From: Nitrospira sp.
GTDB lineage: Bacteria > Nitrospirota > Nitrospiria > Nitrospirales > Nitrospiraceae
DNA length: 64,000 nucleotides
NCBI GenBank assembly: GCA_016873495.1
Contig: VGXC01000003.1
Span: 1 to 64,000 of the forward strand
Direction of reading: 5' to 3'
A model generated the notes under the pieces. The model was not told where the DNA came from. It ran no database searches and saw only the letters and a program-made list of their open reading frames with translations. Every line of letters starts with the position of its first letter. Positions within the stretch are counted from its first letter, which is position 1. The position numbers and the translations under genes are program-made. Of the stretch, positions 8,663-17,372 are shown in pieces.

Positions 8663-10504
8663 ATGCTGCAAATCGAAGGCGTCAGCAAACAATTTGCCAC
8701 CCGCATCCTCCTGACCGAGGCCAACGCGCACCTGCGCCAGGGCTCGCGGGTCGGCCTGGTCGGGCCAAACGGGGCCGGCAAGACCACCCTCATGCGGATG
8801 ATCCTCGGGGAGGATGCGCCGGACAAGGGGCGGATTCGCAAGCGCCCGCGTCTGCGCATCGGCTACCTGGCGCAGGAGCTGGAAACCCTGACCGGCAAGA
8901 CCGTGCTGGACGCGGCCCACCGCGGCCAGTATCCGGAGCATGAGGCCAAACGCATCCTGTCCGGCCTGGGGTTCGGCGAAGCGGACTTCGCGCGGCCGGT
9001 CGAGGCCCTCTCCGGCGGGTATCGCATGCGGGTCGCCCTCGCCCACTTGCTGTTGGCCAACCCGGACGTCCTCATGCTCGACGAGCCGACCAACCACCTG
9101 GACAAGCCCACGCAGCGCTGGTTCGAGCAGTTCCTGCTGAACTCCGGTATGACGCTCTTGGTGATCAGCCACGACACGGCCTTCCTGGACCGCATCGCCA
9201 CGCACGTCTGGGACCTGCGCGATCACGTCATCCAGGAATACCGGGGCAACTACAAGCGGTTCCTGGAACAACGAGCCGCGCGCGACGAACAACTGGAAGC
9301 GTCGGCCGAACGGCAGTCCAAGGAAATCGCCCGGGTGCAGAAGTTCGTGGACCGGTTCCGGTACCAGGCCAACAAAGCCAGCCAAGTCCAGTCCCGCATC
9401 AAGCAGTTGGACAAGATCAAGCGGATCGAGCTGGCCCGCGACGCCAAGCGGGTACGCTTTAAGTTTCCCCTGCCCCCGGCCAGCGGACGGCACGTCTTCG
9501 AACTGCGCGGGGTGTCCAAAAGCTACGGCACCACCGTCGTGTATCCGTCGCTGGACTTCAACGTCGAGCGGGGCCAAAAGGTGGCGCTGGTGGGCGAGAA
9601 CGGAGCGGGCAAAAGCACCCTGCTCAAGATGCTGGCCGGCGTCCTGCCGCCGGACAAGGGCGCCAGGACACTGGGTCATGGAGTCACGCTCCACTATTTC
9701 GCGCAGCACCAAGCCGAGACTTTGAACCCGGAACATACGATCCTGGACTCTCTGGGTGAGGTCTCGACCCAGGCGGAGACGAACTTCCTGCGCGGACTGG
9801 CCGGCGCCTTTTTATTTTCCGGTCCGGACCAGAAAAAGCCCATCAAGGCTCTGAGCGGCGGGGAACGGAACCGCGTGGCCCTCGCGCGGATGCTGGTGGA
9901 ACCGGCGAACACGCTCCTGCTCGACGAGCCGACCAATCACCTGGACCCGGCCTCCGTGGACGTGCTGACCGACGCCATGGCCGACTTCCCCGGCACGATC
10001 ATCTTCATCTCGCACGACCCCACCTTCCTCTCGCGCATCGCCACCCGCGTCGTGGAGATCGAGGACGGCAAGGCGCGGGACTATTATGGAGACTACGAAT
10101 ACTACCTGTGGAAACGGGCCCAGGAGCTGGAATCCATCAAAGAATCCACCGCCGACCTGGTTCCGACCCAGAAGCAGGCCAAATCCAGCAGTCAGTCCCG
10201 GCCGACCCCTCCTGCGGACGGGGGCAAGGGCAAGGGCGGGGAGCGGCGGGAACTCACCAAGAGCCAGACGCGACTGGAAAAGCAGGTGGCCAGAGCTGAA
10301 GCGGAGGTGGCCGAGTTGGAAGCCAACATCAAGAGCCGCGATCTGGAACTGGCCGACCCGGAGCTGTATAAAGATTTCGCCCGCTGGAACGACCTGCATC
10401 AGGAGCAAGATCGGTGGAAAAAGGACCTGGAACGGCTCACCGCCAAATGGTCGAATCTGTCGGACGAGTTGGAAAACGTGAAGAAGAAGCTGGCGACTGT
10501 CTAG
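8663..10504 (+). CDS. ABC-F family ATP-binding protein
   Basis: Soluble tandem ABC ATPase of the ABC-F group, 613 residues, without membrane segments. Members bind the ribosome and modulate translation. Domain 1 has Walker A GPNGAGKT at about 34-41, signature LSGGYRMRVALA and Walker B LMLDEPTNHLD. Domain 2 has Walker A GENGAGKST at about 311-319, signature LSGGERNRVALA and LLLDEPTNHLD. The linker is rich in Arg and Lys, as in ABC-F P-site-binding arms, and the C-terminus is a charged coiled coil after a Pro/Gly-rich hinge. It stands alone after tRNA-Ala. A second ABC-F is at 48537-50399. Confidence 0.9.
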   Translation: MLQIEGVSKQFATRILLTEANAHLRQGSRVGLVGPNGAGKTTLMRMILGEDAPDKGRIRKRPRLRIGYLAQELETLTGKTVLDAAHRGQYPEHEAKRILSGLGFGEADFARPVEALSGGYRMRVALAHLLLANPDVLMLDEPTNHLDKPTQRWFEQFLLNSGMTLLVISHDTAFLDRIATHVWDLRDHVIQEYRGNYKRFLEQRAARDEQLEASAERQSKEIARVQKFVDRFRYQANKASQVQSRIKQLDKIKRIELARDAKRVRFKFPLPPASGRHVFELRGVSKSYGTTVVYPSLDFNVERGQKVALVGENGAGKSTLLKMLAGVLPPDKGARTLGHGVTLHYFAQHQAETLNPEHTILDSLGEVSTQAETNFLRGLAGAFLFSGPDQKKPIKALSGGERNRVALARMLVEPANTLLLDEPTNHLDPASVDVLTDAMADFPGTIIFISHDPTFLSRIATRVVEIEDGKARDYYGDYEYYLWKRAQELESIKESTADLVPTQKQAKSSSQSRPTPPADGGKGKGGERRELTKSQTRLEKQVARAEAEVAELEANIKSRDLELADPELYKDFARWNDLHQEQDRWKKDLERLTAKWSNLSDELENVKKKLATV

Positions 10505-10585
10505 TATTCTCGCAGAAGTTGCTTCGGTTTGTCGCGGCGTCGGGTTTGGGACAACGCTCAACTCTTGGCGGCATGACCGAAAACC

Positions 10586-10650
10586 ACCTAACGCCTGGCG
10601 ATCACCTGCGGGCGCCGAAGGCGACCGTCAGGTGCATCGCCTCGTTAGGC
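10586..10650 (-). other. Integron attC recombination site
   Basis: A 65-base imperfect palindrome with full attC architecture. Outer boxes fit RYYYAAC and GTTRRRY (ACCTAAC at 10586-10592, GTTAGGC at 10644-10650). Inner boxes are GGCGAT and CACCTG, which pair with ATCGCC and CAGGTG with one extrahelical base on one arm. A ~20-base variable loop closes the structure. In minus-strand reading the extra base lies in the L'' arm, so the site belongs to the minus-strand gene that ends 14 bases before it. Confidence 0.85.
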
Positions 10651-10663
10651 AGCCCATTATCAG

Positions 10664-11182
10664 TCACGGTTTGAGGGATTCCATGTGCTTTAAGGCAGCG
10701 CGGTTAGCTGCCCTGATGCGGTCTGAGCGCACTTTGGGATCACCGACCGAGGAGCTGGCAGCCCACTCTTCTTCGAGCCCAATCAGGATCATTTCCAAGC
10801 GTTGCGTCGTCACAGTGGCCTGAAAGGCTTTATCATAAGGCTTCCAGAGAATCACGGTAAGCAACGAGCTAGCGCTGATGCCTCCAAAAACAATTGGATA
10901 GGCGGTGCTTCCCGAACCAAGGCCCGCAACGACGGCCGCGACAGCCATGGCGACGAACAACGCGAACAGAGTTACCGTCATCGCGATCGTGAGGGTCCAC
11001 GTAGAGCGCAGACGGGAGTTCGTGGTGTCAAAAAGACTGCGGATGCGCGGTATCGATTCGGGCTCAGTTTCAAGGATAAAGCCTGCCTCGGTCGACACCG
11101 CACGCTTGTCTTTGGAGCTGAGCAGCTCGATGAGAAGCTTGGGCACCGGAGCAGCAAGCGTTGTGATGGTCACCGGATCCAT
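10664..11182 (-). CDS. Cassette-borne two-TM membrane protein
   Basis: A 172-residue gene-cassette protein. It has a soluble N-terminal ~60 residues, two adjacent transmembrane helices (about 64-90 and 95-112), and a cytoplasmic helical tail. The layout recalls small 2TM modules such as the TRADD-N-associated or SLATT-type domains predicted to be pore-forming effectors in conflict systems; this match is by overall pattern only. The gene sits between an integron core site (GTTAGGC at 11202-11208) and an attC site, with a good AGGTGA ribosome site. Base composition is less GC-rich than its neighbours, consistent with transfer. Confidence 0.7.
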   Translation of the reverse strand: MDPVTITTLAAPVPKLLIELLSSKDKRAVSTEAGFILETEPESIPRIRSLFDTTNSRLRSTWTLTIAMTVTLFALFVAMAVAAVVAGLGSGSTAYPIVFGGISASSLLTVILWKPYDKAFQATVTTQRLEMILIGLEEEWAASSSVGDPKVRSDRIRAANRAALKHMESLKP

Positions 11183-11201
11183 TGGCTCACCTGTATCGTC
11201 T

Positions 11202-11208
11202 GCCTAAC
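11202..11208 (-). other. Integron core site at the cassette 5' boundary
   Basis: Minus-strand GTTAGGC marks the recombination point before the cassette gene, whose ATG is 20 bases downstream. No second attC-like partner was found upstream of it, so it is either the relic attI site or the surviving right end of a lost attC. The bases between it and the integrase fragment (11209-11388) hold no gene. They do contain short palindromes such as GATCCGCA with TGCGGATC. Confidence 0.6.
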
Positions 11209-11388
11209 AATGATTAGATTGATCCGCATAATCTGCGGATCACCGGCTTCCGACCCGTACAAGACGCCGTTGATACGGTGGATACTACACGAATTATTTC
11301 TTCAGTCTCAACCACTTGCGTCGATTGGGCATTGTTATCGTGGCGTCTTATGCGGATCAGCATAAAATCTACTGTTTCTTTCTCCTTT

Positions 11389-11512
11389 TCAAAGCTCAGC
11401 AACTGGGCTTTGAACCCCCGTCGGTCCACGGTTGAGCATGTGGGTATAGAGCATGGTCGTCTTCAGGTCGCTATGCCCCAGGCAGCTCCTGGACCGTCCG
11501 AATATCATAGCT
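11389..11512 (-). pseudogene. intI: Integron integrase C-terminal remnant (frameshifted)
   Basis: Minus-strand translation gives SYDIRTVQEL, then a one-base insertion (an extra C near 11481), then LGHSDLKTT and MLYTHMLNRGPTGVQSPVAEL followed by TGA. This is the C-terminal ~40 residues of an integron-type tyrosine recombinase, including the conserved LLGH box and the catalytic Tyr in LYTH. The rest of the gene is missing: the fragment begins four bases after the rarA stop codon. The fragment points toward the cassette, the order seen in integrons with a reversed integrase. It cannot be active. Confidence 0.88.
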
Positions 11513-11516
11513 GCCC

Positions 11517-12809
11517 TTACGGTTTCTTCGGCTTGTAGTAGCGCTTCCCCTTGAGCTCCTCCGGCAGGTGGCTTTGCTCCTTCTTCGCCGCTTGGTCCTC
11601 GTGCACATAGCGGTAGCCCTTCCCGTAGCCCAGGTCCTTCATCAACGACGTGACCGCGTTGCGCAGATGCAGCGGCACAGGCAGATTTCCGAACTCCCGC
11701 GCATCCTGTGTTGCTTCTAACAGACCCGCGTAGGAGGCATTGTCCTTGGGACGGGAGGCGAGATAGGTCGTCCCCTGGGCCAGGTTGATCTGGGCTTCGG
11801 GCAGGCCGACGAACTCCACCGCGTGAAAGACGGCCGTGGCCACCAGCAGGGCCGACGGGTCTGCATTACCCACATCTTCCGAAGCAAAGATCACCATGCG
11901 CCTGGCGATGAACCGAGGGTCCTCCCCTCCTTCCAACATCCGCGCCAGCCAGTAGAGAGCTCCATCCGGGTCCGAGTCCCTCATGCTTTTGATGTAGGCC
12001 GAGATCAGGTTGTAATGTTCTTCCCCCGCTCTGTCGTACCGCAGCGCCTTCTTAAGCAGGGCCGCATCCATCGCCGCCTCGTCCACCAGCAGGCGGCCAT
12101 CCGGACCAGGCTTCGTCTGGGTCACCACGAATTCGAGCGCGGTCAGGGCTGCCCGCGCATCCCCGTTGCCGAAGCCGACCAAGCGGCGCCTCGCTTCCGG
12201 CGACAGGATCGCCTTGAACCGGCCCAATCCCCGTTCCTGATCGGCCAGGGCCCGATCCAGGATCTGCCCCATGGCCTCATCAGACAGGGATTTGAGCACC
12301 ACGACCATGGAGCGGGACAACAGAGGGGAGATCACTTCGAAGGACGGGTTCTCAGTCGTGGCTCCCAGCAGAATCACCGTCCCCTTCTCCACGTGGGGCA
12401 GAAAGGCATCCTGCTGGGCCTTGTTGAATCGGTGGATTTCGTCCACGAACAGGATCGTCCGTTGCTTGCGCCGCGTCCGCCGCTCTTCCGCCTCTTTGAT
12501 GAGACGCCTCAGCTCGGGGATACCGTTGGTGACGGCGGAGAAAAACACGAAGGCGGCTTTGGTACGTCTCGCAATCAGTTTCGCCAGAGTCGTCTTGCCT
12601 GAGCCGGGGGGTCCCCAGAGAATGACCGAGGTGAGGGCATCGGATTCGATGGCCCGGCGGAGCGGCCGGTCCGGGGCGATAATCTCTTCCTGTCCGACGA
12701 ACTCGGAGAACTCCCTCGGCCTCATCCGTTCAGCCAGGGGAGCCGAGGCATCGACCGATTCGTCGTCCGGTGGAAAAAGGGCCGACTGATCGTCAGGCAG
12801 TTGCGTCAT
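11517..12809 (-). CDS. rarA: Replication-associated recombination protein RarA (MgsA)
   Basis: AAA+ ATPase of the RarA/MgsA/WRNIP1 family that acts at stalled replication forks. The protein of 430 residues from the ATG at 12809 has Walker A GPPGSGKT at about 66-73, Walker B ILFVDEIHRF, sensor 1 GATTENPSFEV, and the C-terminal tetramerisation region with DPDGALYWLARML and GLPEAQINLAQ. An in-frame extension up to 12878 is less likely. Its 3' end directly abuts an integron integrase fragment, showing that a rearrangement ended exactly behind this gene without damaging it. Confidence 0.93.
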   Translation of the reverse strand: MTQLPDDQSALFPPDDESVDASAPLAERMRPREFSEFVGQEEIIAPDRPLRRAIESDALTSVILWGPPGSGKTTLAKLIARRTKAAFVFFSAVTNGIPELRRLIKEAEERRTRRKQRTILFVDEIHRFNKAQQDAFLPHVEKGTVILLGATTENPSFEVISPLLSRSMVVVLKSLSDEAMGQILDRALADQERGLGRFKAILSPEARRRLVGFGNGDARAALTALEFVVTQTKPGPDGRLLVDEAAMDAALLKKALRYDRAGEEHYNLISAYIKSMRDSDPDGALYWLARMLEGGEDPRFIARRMVIFASEDVGNADPSALLVATAVFHAVEFVGLPEAQINLAQGTTYLASRPKDNASYAGLLEATQDAREFGNLPVPLHLRNAVTSLMKDLGYGKGYRYVHEDQAAKKEQSHLPEELKGKRYYKPKKP

Positions 12810-12940
12810 GGAGCGGTGCGTCCTCTTCGGCGATACGTCGGACGGTCCATTGTAGCCGTAGAGCCGAGGGGGCCGCAAATGGCCGGACCATGCTACAATC
12901 GCCGGCCAAGCAGCCGGGAGAAGAAGCGGGAGGGAGCACG

Positions 12941-13738
12941 ATGAAAGCTCAGATCAACGGCATCACGCTCGCCTACAGCGACCAGGGCCAAGGCCTGCCG
13001 GTCGTCTTTCTGCACGCCTTTCCCTTCAACCGGACGATGTGGGCACCGCAACTGACCAGTCTTTCGGATCGCTATCGCGTCATCACGGTGGACCTGCGGG
13101 GCCATGGAGAATCGGACGCCCCATTCTGGCGTTACAGCATGGATCTTTTTGCGGACGACGTGAAGGGGCTGCTCGACCATCTCGACATCCAACAGGCGGT
13201 CCTGGTCGGACTCTCGATGGGCGGGTACCTGATGTTCGCCTTCCACCGGAAGTATCGGGAGCGGATCAAGGGGCTGGTCTTCTGCGACACGAGGGCCGAG
13301 GCGGACACGCAGGAACTGGCGGCCTGGCGGTTTGCTCTGGCCCAGAAAATTTATAAGGAAGGCACGAAAGCCGTGGTGGCTGAAATGGGACCCAAGCTGC
13401 TCTCGGCTGCCGCCTACCAGACCAGACCGGAGCTCGTGCGCCTGGTCGAGACGATCGGCCTCAGCACCCAGATGAGCGGCGCCATCGGCGACCTGATGGC
13501 CATCGCGGAACGGCCCGATTCGAGCCCCGACCTGGCCGGGATCGCCTGCCCCACGCTGGTGCTCGTCGGCGACGGGGACCGGCTCACGACTCCGGAGGAG
13601 AACCGGCGGATCGCGGAGCGGATCAAGGGCGCCAAAATCACGATCATCCCCTCAGCCGGCCATATCAGCAACCTGGAACAGCCGGAGGCGTTCAATCGAG
13701 CGATTCGTTCGTTCTTGCAGACGATCGAATCGCCGTGA
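12941..13738 (+). CDS. Alpha/beta-fold hydrolase
   Basis: A 265-residue alpha/beta hydrolase. The nucleophile elbow is GLSMGG with Ser92, the acid is likely Asp213 in GDGDRLTTPE, and His241 in SAGHISNLEQPE completes the triad. The oxyanion region is LHAFPFNRTMW. The start at 12941 follows GGGAGGGAGC and lies well inside a longer open frame. The substrate is unknown; related proteins include BioH-like and 3-oxoadipate enol-lactonase-like esterases. It is divergent from rarA. Confidence 0.87.
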   Translation: MKAQINGITLAYSDQGQGLPVVFLHAFPFNRTMWAPQLTSLSDRYRVITVDLRGHGESDAPFWRYSMDLFADDVKGLLDHLDIQQAVLVGLSMGGYLMFAFHRKYRERIKGLVFCDTRAEADTQELAAWRFALAQKIYKEGTKAVVAEMGPKLLSAAAYQTRPELVRLVETIGLSTQMSGAIGDLMAIAERPDSSPDLAGIACPTLVLVGDGDRLTTPEENRRIAERIKGAKITIIPSAGHISNLEQPEAFNRAIRSFLQTIESP

Positions 13739-13817
13739 GGCGTGAAACGGAAGGCGTCCGGCGAAAACAGCTCTCTGTAGACCCCTCACGCCTCACCCTT
13801 CACGTTTCACGGCTTGC

Positions 13818-14444
13818 TCAGTCCGGGTCGCCGGCGCCGCCGCGACGGATGAGCTTGAGGAATTCGACGCGGGTCTGTTGCTGGGTACGGAAGGCGCCGA
13901 GCATGGAACTGGTCACGGCCACGGTGTTTTGTTTCTCCACGCCCCGCATCATCATGCAGAGGTGTCGCGCCTCCATCACGACGCCCACCCCCTCCGGCTT
14001 CAGCTTGTTCTGAATCGCCTCCGCGATCTGCACGGTCAGCCGCTCCTGCACTTGCAACCGCCGGCTGAACATGTCCACGATCCGGGGAACCTTGCTGAGG
14101 CCGACGACTTTCTTCCTCGGCAGGTACCCGACGTGGCACCGGCCGAAGAAGGGCAGCAGGTGGTGCTCGCACATGCTGAAAAAATCGATGTCCTTGACGA
14201 TAACCATCTCGTCGTATTCCAGCGGGAAGAGGGCGCCGTTCAACAGCCGGTCGATGTCCTGATGGTAGCCCTGCGTCATGAATCGGAGGGCTTTCTCCAC
14301 CCGTTCCGGCGTCTTCTCCAACCCGTGCCGCGACGGATTCTCTCCGAGCAGGCGAAGCATGCGCTCGACGAGCCGGCGCAACTCGGGCTCCTGCGTCCCC
14401 TCCCGCTCCGCCTGTCCCCGCTTCGCCGACTTCCTGATGGCCAT
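13818..14444 (-). CDS. folE: GTP cyclohydrolase I FolE
   Basis: Converts GTP to 7,8-dihydroneopterin triphosphate, feeding folate and, through QueD, 7-deazaguanine synthesis. The protein of 208 residues has the zinc ligands Cys92, His94 ([10 protein letters not shown]) and Cys163 (RHLCMMMRG), together with [17 protein letters not shown] and [11 protein letters not shown]. The N-terminal ~18 residues are a charged extension. It lies 8 bases downstream of queD on the same strand, which pairs the enzyme that makes dihydroneopterin triphosphate with the one that uses it. Confidence 0.95.
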   Translation of the reverse strand: MAIRKSAKRGQAEREGTQEPELRRLVERMLRLLGENPSRHGLEKTPERVEKALRFMTQGYHQDIDRLLNGALFPLEYDEMVIVKDIDFFSMCEHHLLPFFGRCHVGYLPRKKVVGLSKVPRIVDMFSRRLQVQERLTVQIAEAIQNKLKPEGVGVVMEARHLCMMMRGVEKQNTVAVTSSMLGAFRTQQQTRVEFLKLIRRGGAGDPD

Positions 14445-14452
14445 AGGCTCCT

Positions 14453-14899
14453 TTACCAGACCGGCGACCCGCCGGCGACGGTCACCGGGGATGAGCCGGA
14501 ATATTCAAAGTAGTTGTCCCGGGTTTCGATCAGCCCGACCTTTTCCAGCCGGCCCGCCGGCAGTTTCGCCGCCAGCAGATCCCAGACGAACAGCACGAGG
14601 TTTTCCCCCGTCGTCGTCCGTTCCGCGAACGCCGGGTCCCCGTTCAAATCCCGGTGATCGAACCGGGCCACCACAGTCTCCTGCACCAGCCGGTCCAGCG
14701 CATCGAGGTCGGCGGCCCGGCCGGTCTGCTCGTCCACGGGGCCCCGCACGGTGACGAAGAGCGTGTAGTTGTGGCCGTGGCCGTTCGGATTGTTGCACTT
14801 GCCGAACACGCGACGGTTCTCTTCTTCGGAAAACCGTTCCGAGTGCAGCCGGTGCTGGGCCGCAAACTGGTAGCGGCGGGTGACGCTGGCCTGATCCAT
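14453..14899 (-). CDS. queD: 6-carboxytetrahydropterin synthase QueD / PTPS family
   Basis: Uses dihydroneopterin triphosphate made by FolE. The protein of 148 residues from the ATG at 14899 (GGAGAA upstream) has zinc-binding His16 and the HGH pair at about 41-43, catalytic Cys35 in [14 protein letters not shown], and a C-terminal Glu in [12 protein letters not shown]. QueD makes 6-carboxytetrahydropterin for queuosine; some homologues are 6-pyruvoyltetrahydropterin synthases. No queC or queE is in the window, so the exact product is inferred from length and motif. Confidence 0.88.
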   Translation of the reverse strand: MDQASVTRRYQFAAQHRLHSERFSEEENRRVFGKCNNPNGHGHNYTLFVTVRGPVDEQTGRAADLDALDRLVQETVVARFDHRDLNGDPAFAERTTTGENLVLFVWDLLAAKLPAGRLEKVGLIETRDNYFEYSGSSPVTVAGGSPVW

Positions 14900-14944
14900 C
14901 GAGAGGTTCTCCGCCTTCAGCAATCAGCTCTCAGCCGCACAATA

Positions 14945-14995
14945 AGAGAAAGGGCTGGATCGCACATACAACAGCGCAACTCCAGCCCCTTCTCT
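14945..14995 (-). terminator. Strong hairpin between the IscA-like gene and queD
   Basis: The arms 14945-14959 and 14981-14995 form a 15-bp stem. Its single mismatch in plus-strand reading becomes a G-U pair on the minus strand, so the structure is optimised for minus-strand RNA. A pyrimidine-rich tail follows. It probably ends transcription from the IscA/ferredoxin/nuoF side before queD. Confidence 0.65.
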
Positions 14996-15040
14996 GACTT
15001 TGCTTCAGCCGACCGCTGAATGCTGACGGCTGACGGCGTC

Positions 15041-15361
15041 CTACGCGCTGAACGAGCTGCCGCAGCCGCAGGTGGTCTTGGCTTGCGGGTTCTTGATCGC
15101 AAACCCCGAACCCTGCACGCTGTCCACGTAATCCACTTCCGTCCCCTGGAGCAACGGCGCGCTCTGCGAATCCATGATGACCTTCACGTCGCCCTTCTCG
15201 ATCACCGTGTCGTCATCGGCCATCTTCGACTCGAAGGCCATCCCATACTGGTAGCCGTGGCAGCCGCCGCCCTTCACGTAAATGCGCAGGCCGACCACGT
15301 CCTTTTCCTCGGTCATCAACTCGCGAATTTTGGCTTCCGCCGTCGGTGTAATGGTAATCAT
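15041..15361 (-). CDS. A-type iron-sulfur carrier (IscA/ErpA/HesB family)
   Basis: A 106-residue A-type carrier that delivers Fe-S clusters to apoproteins. All three cluster-binding cysteines are present: Cys34 in KGGGCHGYQYG, and Cys98 and Cys100 in TTCGCGSS at the C-terminus. An AGGAGGAG ribosome site precedes the ATG. Its position next to a 2Fe-2S ferredoxin and nuoF, both cluster proteins, fits a maturation role. A cysteine-free relative is at 58295-58606. Confidence 0.92.
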   Translation of the reverse strand: MITITPTAEAKIRELMTEEKDVVGLRIYVKGGGCHGYQYGMAFESKMADDDTVIEKGDVKVIMDSQSAPLLQGTEVDYVDSVQGSGFAIKNPQAKTTCGCGSSFSA

Positions 15362-15435
15362 CGTCTCCTCCTATCGGTCTACTCGGGCCCTCGCGACCCG
15401 GTTCACTGCGTTGTGTATCGCTCTCACTTCCCCCG

Positions 15436-15789
15436 TCAGGACGCCTGGTTGGCCTGATTCGCCACCGCCTGTCCGGCGGCCGAGGGCTCTTCCCACTTCT
15501 TCTCCGGCACCCGCACGATCACGTTCCCCGTCACCCGCGCCTGGCAGCCCAGCCTGTGCCAGGGTTCGCTGAGCGCCTCGCGGTCCAGCAAGTCCTGCTC
15601 CTCGAAGTCGATCTCCGAGAGGTGCTCGCCCCCCACCTGCACTTCCACGCGGCAGGTCGTGCAGGAAGCGTTGCCGCCGCAGTCATGGTTCAGCGGAAAC
15701 CCGAGGGCCTCCGCCGCTTCCAGCAGCGTGAGGTTGGCCGGCACCTCGCCGCTCTTCCCGTCCGGATGGAGAAAGGTCACGTGCGGCAT
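15436..15789 (-). CDS. 2Fe-2S ferredoxin
   Basis: Plant/adrenodoxin-type 2Fe-2S ferredoxin, 117 residues from the ATG at 15789; the open frame extends further upstream but overlaps nuoF. Cluster ligands are Cys37, Cys43, Cys46 (DCGGNASCTTCR) and Cys82 (LGCQA). The C-terminus has an Ala/Gln-rich tail. It lies 22 bases downstream of nuoF on the same strand, so the pair probably forms an electron-transfer unit with NuoF handling NAD(H). Confidence 0.9.
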   Translation of the reverse strand: MPHVTFLHPDGKSGEVPANLTLLEAAEALGFPLNHDCGGNASCTTCRVEVQVGGEHLSEIDFEEQDLLDREALSEPWHRLGCQARVTGNVIVRVPEKKWEEPSAAGQAVANQANQAS

Positions 15790-15811
15790 CGCGTCATACC
15801 CGACGGCGCCC

Positions 15812-17113
15812 TTACGACACGGCGCCCACCGCCGTCCGCACGGGCTGGAACGGACAGCGCTTCTGCGCAATATGGGCCTCGAACTCCGGCCGGAACAGGC
15901 GCACCGCGCTTTGGACGAGCACGGCGGCTCCTGTCACCAACGTACAGTATCCGGTCCCCTTGACGAAACCGCAGAGCTGCAAGAGGGTATCCATGTCCTT
16001 CTGCGTGCCCTCGCCCTCCTCGATCTTAGTCATGAGCGCCGCCAGGTTGAGCGTGCCCATCCGGCAGGGGGGACATTGCCCGCAGCTCTCGTTCTTGAAA
16101 AAGTTGGAGAACTTGAGAGTCTGCGCGACCATGCAGGTGGCGTCGTCCACCACGATCACGCCCGCCGACCCCAGTCCCGTCCCGGCTTTCTTGAGCGCAT
16201 CGAAGTCCATCGGCAAGTCGAGCTGATCGGCGGTCACCATCGAGAAGGCCGGCCCGCCGGGAAACACGGCCTTGACCTTCCGACCGCCCGGCACGCCGCC
16301 GCCGAATTCCTCGATCAGCTTGCGCAACGGGGTGCCCAGCGGCATTTCGTAGACCCCCGGCTTGTTCACGGCCCCGCTGAGCGAAAAAAGCATGGTGCCG
16401 GGGCTCTTCTCGGTCCCGACTTGCGTGAACCAGTCCGCGCCCTTCCGGAGAATCCGCGGAATGTTGCAGAGCGTCTCCACGTTGTTGACCAGCGTGGGCT
16501 TGCCGTAGAGCCCGAAATCCGTCGGATAGAAGGGCGGCTTCTGCCGCGGCATGGCCGGGCGGCCTTGCATGGATTCCAGCATAGCCGTCTCTTCGCCGGC
16601 CACGTAGGAGCCATGTCCCTCGAAGATTTCGATCTCTAGATCGCGGCCGGTGCCCAAGACGTTCTTGCCCAGTAGCCCCTTGGCCCTGGCCTGCTCGATC
16701 GCCTGCTTCAGATTCTTCCGCTCTTCCTCATACTCGTGATTGGCATAGATGAACGCCGCCTTGGCCCGGACCGTATAGGCCGCGATCAGGCAGCCTTCCA
16801 GCAACTGATGCGGGTAATGCTTGAGCAGGTACCGGTCCTTGAAGGTGCCCGGCTCATGCTCGCCCGCATTGCAGACGAAATAGCGTTCCTTCACCCGATG
16901 ATTCAGCACCTTGTCCCACTTGATCCCCGTGGGAAACCCGGCGCCGCCCCGGCCGCGAAGGCCGGATTTCTTGAGTTCTCCGACGATGTCGTCCGGTTGC
17001 ATGGACGTGACACAATTTCGCCAGGCCTCATAGCCCCCGACCTTGATGTAGGCCTCAATATCGGTGGGAGAACCGTCCAGCTTTTCCAACAGTCTCGGTT
17101 CGGATGCCGTCAC
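15812..17113 (-). CDS. nuoF: NuoF-type NADH-binding flavoprotein
   Basis: FMN- and 4Fe-4S-containing NADH dehydrogenase module, 433 residues, GTG start. It shows the GRGGAGFPTGIKW nucleotide/FMN region at about 53-65, the CNAGEHEPGTFKDR flavin segment, and the C-terminal cluster ligands ESCGQCPPC (Cys344, 347, 350) with Cys381. The usual neighbours NuoE and NuoG are absent; the only partner is the ferredoxin just downstream. It could be a soluble NAD(H):ferredoxin oxidoreductase subunit or the diaphorase part of an enzyme encoded elsewhere, such as a hydrogenase or formate dehydrogenase. Confidence 0.88.
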   Translation of the reverse strand: MTASEPRLLEKLDGSPTDIEAYIKVGGYEAWRNCVTSMQPDDIVGELKKSGLRGRGGAGFPTGIKWDKVLNHRVKERYFVCNAGEHEPGTFKDRYLLKHYPHQLLEGCLIAAYTVRAKAAFIYANHEYEEERKNLKQAIEQARAKGLLGKNVLGTGRDLEIEIFEGHGSYVAGEETAMLESMQGRPAMPRQKPPFYPTDFGLYGKPTLVNNVETLCNIPRILRKGADWFTQVGTEKSPGTMLFSLSGAVNKPGVYEMPLGTPLRKLIEEFGGGVPGGRKVKAVFPGGPAFSMVTADQLDLPMDFDALKKAGTGLGSAGVIVVDDATCMVAQTLKFSNFFKNESCGQCPPCRMGTLNLAALMTKIEEGEGTQKDMDTLLQLCGFVKGTGYCTLVTGAAVLVQSAVRLFRPEFEAHIAQKRCPFQPVRTAVGAVS

Positions 17114-17372
17114 CTAACTACCCTCGCTTCATGCCATGAGTCCGACCTCAATGGTCGGAAGGTTGTACTATAAGGCCCGCCACCTCCGCCGTCAAGCCGA
17201 AAGCGGCAGAAAAGCAGAAGAATAGGCCTGATTCTCAAGCATTTAGGACAGGGGGCCTAAAAAACCGACAGGGGGTGGGGCTTTTGACCAGTATTCGTGA
17301 ACGAGGTGGGAGAGGACCAGGAGAAGCACCCGGCGGGGGCGCGCTCCACAAGCGCGCCCCCGCCGGCAAACC

